Below, piece by piece: positions 60,699-64,000 of a stretch of DNA of 64,000 nucleotides. Below the pieces are notes generated by a model. That model was not told where the DNA came from and did not search any database. It worked only from the letters and a program-made list of their open reading frames with translations. Numbering within the stretch: position 1 is the first letter of the stretch; every line of letters begins with the position of its first letter. The stretch spans positions 24,932 to 88,931 of the forward strand of contig NZ_VCCH02000028.1 of the NCBI RefSeq assembly GCF_005938675.2. The letters run 5' to 3'. The DNA is from Mycobacterium sp. KBS0706. GTDB taxonomy: Bacteria > Pseudomonadota > Alphaproteobacteria > DSM-16000 > Inquilinaceae. The position numbers and the translations under genes are program-made.

Positions 60699-61200
60699 GC
60701 GTTCTCCGATAATGGGTTCTAGTCGTTAGGTCAGATCGATTGGAAATCGGCTGCGTGCCAATCGGTTGTTGTCGGATCGGCTGCTTGAGCCGAAGAAAGT
60801 CCGCACCGCAGTTTTCCCTGGTCCTCGTACCTGTCGCGAAGCAATCGCTTGTCGGTGGCGGTGACCGCAGTGAATTCGGCCCGCCACTCACTTCAAACGT
60901 CGCGTCAGACTGCGTTGCGGCTGCGATTCATTGCAGGCAGGTCTGTTGCGGCGGCCCTGTCGTTCGACAGATGCGCAATTACGTCTCCACGGTGAGACGG
61001 CTTGCTTCGTCGCTTGTTGCGGGAATGGGAGCTGCTGTGCCGCTTTGTGCCATTAAACACCCCAATATGCGGGCGCTGATATCAGAAGCGCGAGATCAAG
61101 CAATGCAGCTTGAATATCGCTTAAATCGTGCCACGGCAATGTCGGACGGTGCTATTTCCGAATCTTTCGCGATGGAGCCACTGATGGGAGAGGACCTTCC
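60699..61200. other. Gene-poor gap between SIR2 and the recombinase
   Basis: About 500 bases between the SIR2 start and the end of the recombinase gene hold no convincing coding frame. One plus frame is open from 60740 to 61264 (174 codons) but runs antisense into the recombinase end and has no recognisable motif. The base composition is lower in GC, as in the SIR2 genes, so this probably belongs to the transferred segment and contains the promoter of the SIR2-HerA operon. Confidence 0.4.
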
Positions 61201-62316
61201 CTACTTGTCGGCAAGAAGCCTCCCGGTGAAATTCCCCGTCCACAGACTCTCGTGCCGGCGGTAGATCCGGGCCGCCGCGTAGCTCTTCCAGCTCCCGTGC
61301 TCCATGGCCTGCTCGAACGGGACGCCGAGCCTGTCCGCCGCGGTCATCATCCCGGCGCGCAGGCTGTGCGCCGAAAACTCCCCCGCGTCGACGCCGGTGC
61401 GGGCGATCGCGCGCTTGACCAGCCGGGCGATCGTCGCCGGGTCGACCGGCAACATGCGGCCGTCGGCGCCGGCCACGAGATTGCCGCCGCGGTCGAGCCG
61501 GCAGAACAGGGCGCCGGGCGCATCGCCGCGGACCTCGAGCCAGCGCCGCAGGGCGGTGACGACGCAGAGCGCCGAGCCGAGCACCGCCTCGATCCCGACC
61601 TCGGCGCCGTGGCGTTCCTGGTCGTTTTTCGAACGGCCGACGTACAGCACCAGCCCCTCGGCGGTGAAGCTGACGTCCCGCAAGTCGAAGGCGGAGAGTT
61701 CCGAGCGACGGAAACCGCCGGCGAATCCGGTCAGCAGCAGCGCCATGTCCCGCAGGGCCCGGCGCCCCTCCCCTGCCCCGCCGGTGAGGTCGGTGCCGGC
61801 CAGGCCGGGATGCGCGTCCGGGGTCAGCACCAGGGAGGCGGCGCGCAGGTTCGGCTCGAGCAGCGCCGCTTTGCGCACTGGCCGGGCGCCCTTGGTCCGG
61901 CGCAGGCCCTTGAAGAACGCCTCGAACTCGGCGTCATCGAGCTGCAGCGGCCGCTTCAGCCGCTTGCGGATCGCCACGACCGCGGCGCGGCGCAGCAGTA
62001 TGGTGTTCAGCGAGCGCTTTTCCGAGAGGGCGGTCAGGTGCATGACCAACCAGCGCTCGTCCGCCGCGGCCGCCGCGTTCTCCCCCGTCGGGTCGAGGCC
62101 GAAGCCGAGGCACCAGTCGCTCCAGGCGCGCCACGCCTTGCCGTAGGCGATGCGCGTGTTTTCGGAGAGCGAGGCCTCGACCAGCTGGTCGGCCTTCTGC
62201 GCCAGCGCCTTGATCTCGGCGATCTTCGCCTCGCTCAGGGCCACCGGCCCCGCCGGCGGCGTCCACGGCATCGCCGCGGGCATTTGGACCACGGCATCCT
62301 CGATCACGTCGGTCAT
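61201..62316 (-). CDS. Tyrosine recombinase/integrase
   Basis: The 371-residue protein has a SAM-like N-terminal domain ('SLSENTRIAYGKAWRAWSDW', residues about 53-72) and a catalytic domain with Arg in 'FRRSELSAFDLRDVSF', Lys in 'GRSKND', 'HSLRAGMMTAADR' (His, Arg), 'HGSWKSYAAARIYRRHESL' (His/Trp then the nucleophilic Tyr). It is intact. It is the last of three overlapping minus-strand genes (102 aa, 56 aa, recombinase). A decayed homologue in the same orientation lies at 45970. It probably mobilises or resolves the defence cargo. Confidence 0.9.
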   Translation of the reverse strand: MTDVIEDAVVQMPAAMPWTPPAGPVALSEAKIAEIKALAQKADQLVEASLSENTRIAYGKAWRAWSDWCLGFGLDPTGENAAAAADERWLVMHLTALSEKRSLNTILLRRAAVVAIRKRLKRPLQLDDAEFEAFFKGLRRTKGARPVRKAALLEPNLRAASLVLTPDAHPGLAGTDLTGGAGEGRRALRDMALLLTGFAGGFRRSELSAFDLRDVSFTAEGLVLYVGRSKNDQERHGAEVGIEAVLGSALCVVTALRRWLEVRGDAPGALFCRLDRGGNLVAGADGRMLPVDPATIARLVKRAIARTGVDAGEFSAHSLRAGMMTAADRLGVPFEQAMEHGSWKSYAAARIYRRHESLWTGNFTGRLLADK

Positions 62317-62483
62317 GGCCGCAATGCGCGCAGCTGGGCCAGCGCCGCCGCCTCCTCTCCCCAGATCCGGACGATGGCAGCCGCGATCGCCGCCAGCGCT
62401 CCTGCGGCAAGCGCCTGGCGAAGCCGGTCGCCATCGGCGTGGTCACGCAAAGGGCGCTCCGGATGGTGGCCATACGGTCTCAT
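62313..62483 (-). CDS. 56-residue protein upstream of the recombinase
   Basis: The small frame starts at 62483, overlapping the stop of the 102-residue gene, and its stop overlaps the recombinase ATG (ATGA). It reads 'MRPYGHHPERPLRDHADGDR' followed by an Ala-rich helix with 'IVRIWGEEAAALAQLR'. The double overlap is the chief evidence for translation. It may be a recombination accessory factor. Confidence 0.5.
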   Translation of the reverse strand: MRPYGHHPERPLRDHADGDRLRQALAAGALAAIAAAIVRIWGEEAAALAQLRALRP

Positions 62484-62788
62484 GGCTTGGCCGATGCAGC
62501 CGTCGTCTCGTCGGCAGCGCGACTGCCGCTCCGGGTGGCGCGGCGGCTCGGCTCGGCTTGCAGCATCGCCGCCGCGGCGCCGTTGGCCAGGGTCACGATA
62601 GCGACGGCGGCGGCCGCCGCCTGCACCGCCAGGGCGCCTCGGGTGCCGGGCGGGCAGAGCCGCAGCACCCGGCGGCCGCGGGCGTCGCGAATCACCGTGG
62701 CGATCGTCCGGTCATCCGGGCCGAAGCAGGCCGGCGCATCCGCCTCCGTCCGCCACGGTGTCTCGGTCGCGTCCCTGCTGGTCGGCAC
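62480..62788 (-). CDS. Small protein at the head of the recombinase operon
   Basis: The 102-residue product starts at 62788 and overlaps the next gene by 4 bases. It has 'ATVIRDARGRRVLRLCPPGT' and an Ala-rich hydrophobic stretch 'ALAVQAAAAAVAIVTLANGA' that may span the membrane, then an Arg/Ser-rich tail. No family is recognised. It probably shares a promoter with the recombinase. Confidence 0.45.
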   Translation of the reverse strand: MPTSRDATETPWRTEADAPACFGPDDRTIATVIRDARGRRVLRLCPPGTRGALAVQAAAAAVAIVTLANGAAAAMLQAEPSRRATRSGSRAADETTAASAKP

Positions 62789-62874
62789 GATCCTCTCCGC
62801 TGTGCTGCCGGCGCCGGCGGCGCCCCCGTGCCGACGATTCTACCCGATCCGTGCCGTGCAACAAGCTGTCCAAT

Positions 62875-62898
62875 GCGCGATAACTGCCCCTATCGCGC
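62875..62898. repeat. Inverted repeat with the layout of a tyrosine-recombinase core site
   Basis: GCGCGATA (62875-62882) and TATCGCGC (62891-62898) are perfect 8-bp arms around the 8-base spacer ACTGCCCC. Tyrosine recombinases act on paired arms with a 6-8 base crossover region, so this could be an attachment or resolution site. It lies about 90 bases upstream of the recombinase operon. No second copy was found in the window. The remaining bases of 62789-63229 show no convincing gene. Confidence 0.4.
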
Positions 62899-63297
62899 GT
62901 TGATTGGCTGGCGCGGCGACCGGAGCGTCCGCTTTCACCCGAAGCGGTCATTCAGCGGCTTCGGTCCCAACTTCCGCTTTCCGCCCTTCCCGGACGGACT
63001 GCCTGGACGGATCGCGTCGAAAGCCGCCGCAGGAGGAGCCTTCCCTTGATGCTCGCACAGGCGCCGTCAGAACGGGATCAATGGCGATCCGTCCTCAGGG
63101 TGCCGAGTCCGCTTTCGGGCGAGATTCGATGCCGGAGATGTCCGCTCCGGAGAGGCCTGCAGCGCCTGCGGTGGTCCGCTATGGGCCGGAGCGCACCCCG
63201 GAGGAAGGTCAGCATGGTGAAAGCGTTAGTGCCCGTCCGTTCAACGGCCGTTTGACGGCCTCACGCAGCCTGTCCGCCAACCTGCGTTGACGATGGC

Positions 63298-63334
63298 TTT
63301 CCGGACAAGTAGTTTGCCGGACGGGTTTCCGGAC
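63298..63334. repeat. Three TTT(N)CCGGAC repeats, possible res site
   Basis: TTTCCGGAC (63298), TTTGCCGGAC (63313) and TTTCCGGAC (63326) are direct repeats 13-15 bases apart, ending 14 bases before the resolvase ATG. Serine resolvases bind half-sites clustered upstream of their own gene and repress it there. The repeats fit resolvase binding, though the usual paired arrangement of three res subsites is not obvious. Confidence 0.45.
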
Positions 63335-63348
63335 GAGAGGCGCGAGGG

Positions 63349-63927
63349 ATGGCAGCGATCGGCTACGCAAGGGTCTCGACGACCGACCAGGACTTGGCGT
63401 TGCAGATCGACGCCCTCGCAAAGGTCGGCTGCGCCCGGGTGTTCGAGGACAAGGCATCCGGCGCCAAGACCGACCGACCAGGTCTGACGGCGGCTCTGGC
63501 CTTCGCGCGGGAGGGCGACGTGCTGGTGGTGTGGAAGCTGGACCGTCTCGGTCGCTCGCTTCCGCACCTGATCGAGACCGTGAACGCCTTGGAGGCTCGC
63601 GGCGTCGGCTTCCGCTCTCTGACGGAGGCAATCGACACCACCACGCCCGGCGGTCGGCTCATCTTCCACATCTTCGGCGCCCTCGGGCAGTTCGAGCGCG
63701 ATCTCATTCGCGAACGGACCCGAGCCGGCCTAGACGCCGCCGTCGCCCGCGGTCGACGGGGCGGAAGGAGGCCAGTTGTGACTAAGGAGAAGCTTCGCCG
63801 CGCCAGAACGCTAATCGCCCAGGGCCTCACGGTCCGCGAGGCTGCGGCACGGATCAAGGTGGGCAAGACCGCTTTGTATGCGGCGCTCGGCGAAACAATC
63901 TCGGACGTTTCTGATCAACCGATCTGA
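63349..63927 (+). CDS. Serine resolvase/invertase (Tn3 resolvase family)
   Basis: The 192-residue protein has the catalytic Ser in 'IGYARVSTTDQDL' (Ser10), 'DKASGAKTDRPGL', 'VWKLDRLGRSLPHLIE' and 'GQFERDLIRERTRAGL', then a helix-turn-helix ('LIAQGLTVREAAARIKVGKT') at the C-terminus. It resolves cointegrates or inverts DNA. A Tn3-type transposon would place tnpA next to it; the window ends 73 bases later, and those bases show no gene. Confidence 0.95.
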   Translation: MAAIGYARVSTTDQDLALQIDALAKVGCARVFEDKASGAKTDRPGLTAALAFAREGDVLVVWKLDRLGRSLPHLIETVNALEARGVGFRSLTEAIDTTTPGGRLIFHIFGALGQFERDLIRERTRAGLDAAVARGRRGGRRPVVTKEKLRRARTLIAQGLTVREAAARIKVGKTALYAALGETISDVSDQPI

Positions 63928-64000
63928 AGGTTCTTCCTATGTTCTGACGAACCGGACAATCTGATCACTTCCGTGTCGTGACCCCATCAGCCGGCGGAAC

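Noticed and set aside
60740..61264. 174-codon plus-strand frame between SIR2 and the recombinase
   Set aside because: No motif, no ribosome site seen, and its end is antisense to the recombinase C-terminus.
62874..63049. Short frame 'MRDNCPYRALIGWRGDRSVR' starting inside the core-site-like repeat
   Set aside because: No ribosome site, no recognisable fold, and it begins inside a palindrome.
1..64000. CRISPR arrays, tRNA and rRNA genes
   Set aside because: No regularly spaced direct repeats and no tRNA- or rRNA-like sequence were seen on reading the window; a dedicated search was not possible.

Overview
This is a GC-rich window whose gene content points to an alphaproteobacterium, probably of the Rhodospirillales/Azospirillaceae type and probably on a conjugative plasmid or integrative element. 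The clues are a MucR/Ros regulator, an HWE-type histidine kinase, LigD and imuA-imuB-dnaE2 cassettes, and an I-type (Dot/Icm-like) conjugation system with a MOB-P relaxase. The taxon is inferred from family content, not from a marker gene. No tRNA, rRNA or CRISPR array was seen.

Layout. (1) 1-9953: conjugative transfer region. It holds the 3' part of an IcmB/DotO ATPase, an IcmD-like membrane protein, a candidate oriT with MOB-P nic motifs, two ribbon-helix-helix relaxosome proteins, a NikB/TraI-type relaxase, a small lipoprotein, DotC, a secreted thermonuclease, SSB, the DotB ATPase, a DUF882 peptidase, IcmT and a lytic transglycosylase. Most genes overlap by 1-11 bases, so this is a tightly coupled operon. 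(2) 10018-12242: a lower-GC, oppositely oriented pair, a FIST sensor gene and a coiled-coil/GAF-like gene, followed by palindromes and small unknown genes. (3) 13586-20258: plasmid backbone, with unknown small proteins, an AAA+ ATPase, a putative replication initiator and small conserved hypotheticals. (4) 20321-40255: a DNA-repair and stress region. It has a UvrD-type helicase, a Xre-RES toxin-antitoxin pair, two ATP-dependent ligases (one a full LigD), an HWE kinase with a response regulator, MucR, two SRAP proteins (one without the catalytic cysteine) and the imuA-imuB-dnaE2 mutasome. (5) 40381-62900: a defence island broken up by mobile-element debris.

The defence island holds a 1421-residue NACHT/STAND-like NTPase ending in a PD-(D/E)XK-like motif, a type IIG (Eco57I-like) restriction-modification enzyme, an SbcD/SbcC (YhaO/YhaN-like) pair whose large subunit is frameshifted, a truncated UvrD-like helicase tail, a HEPN-motif zinc-ribbon protein and a SIR2-HerA pair (the Nezha-type system). 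A decayed tyrosine recombinase at 46 kb and an intact homologue at 61-62 kb lie in the same orientation on either side of most of these genes. Remnants of Tn3-family transposon ends flank the NTPase module. The window ends with a serine resolvase and possible res repeats.

The most novel candidates are the NACHT-solenoid-nuclease protein, the two-headed oriT palindrome, the HEPN/zinc-ribbon protein next to SIR2-HerA, and the cysteine-less SRAP protein.
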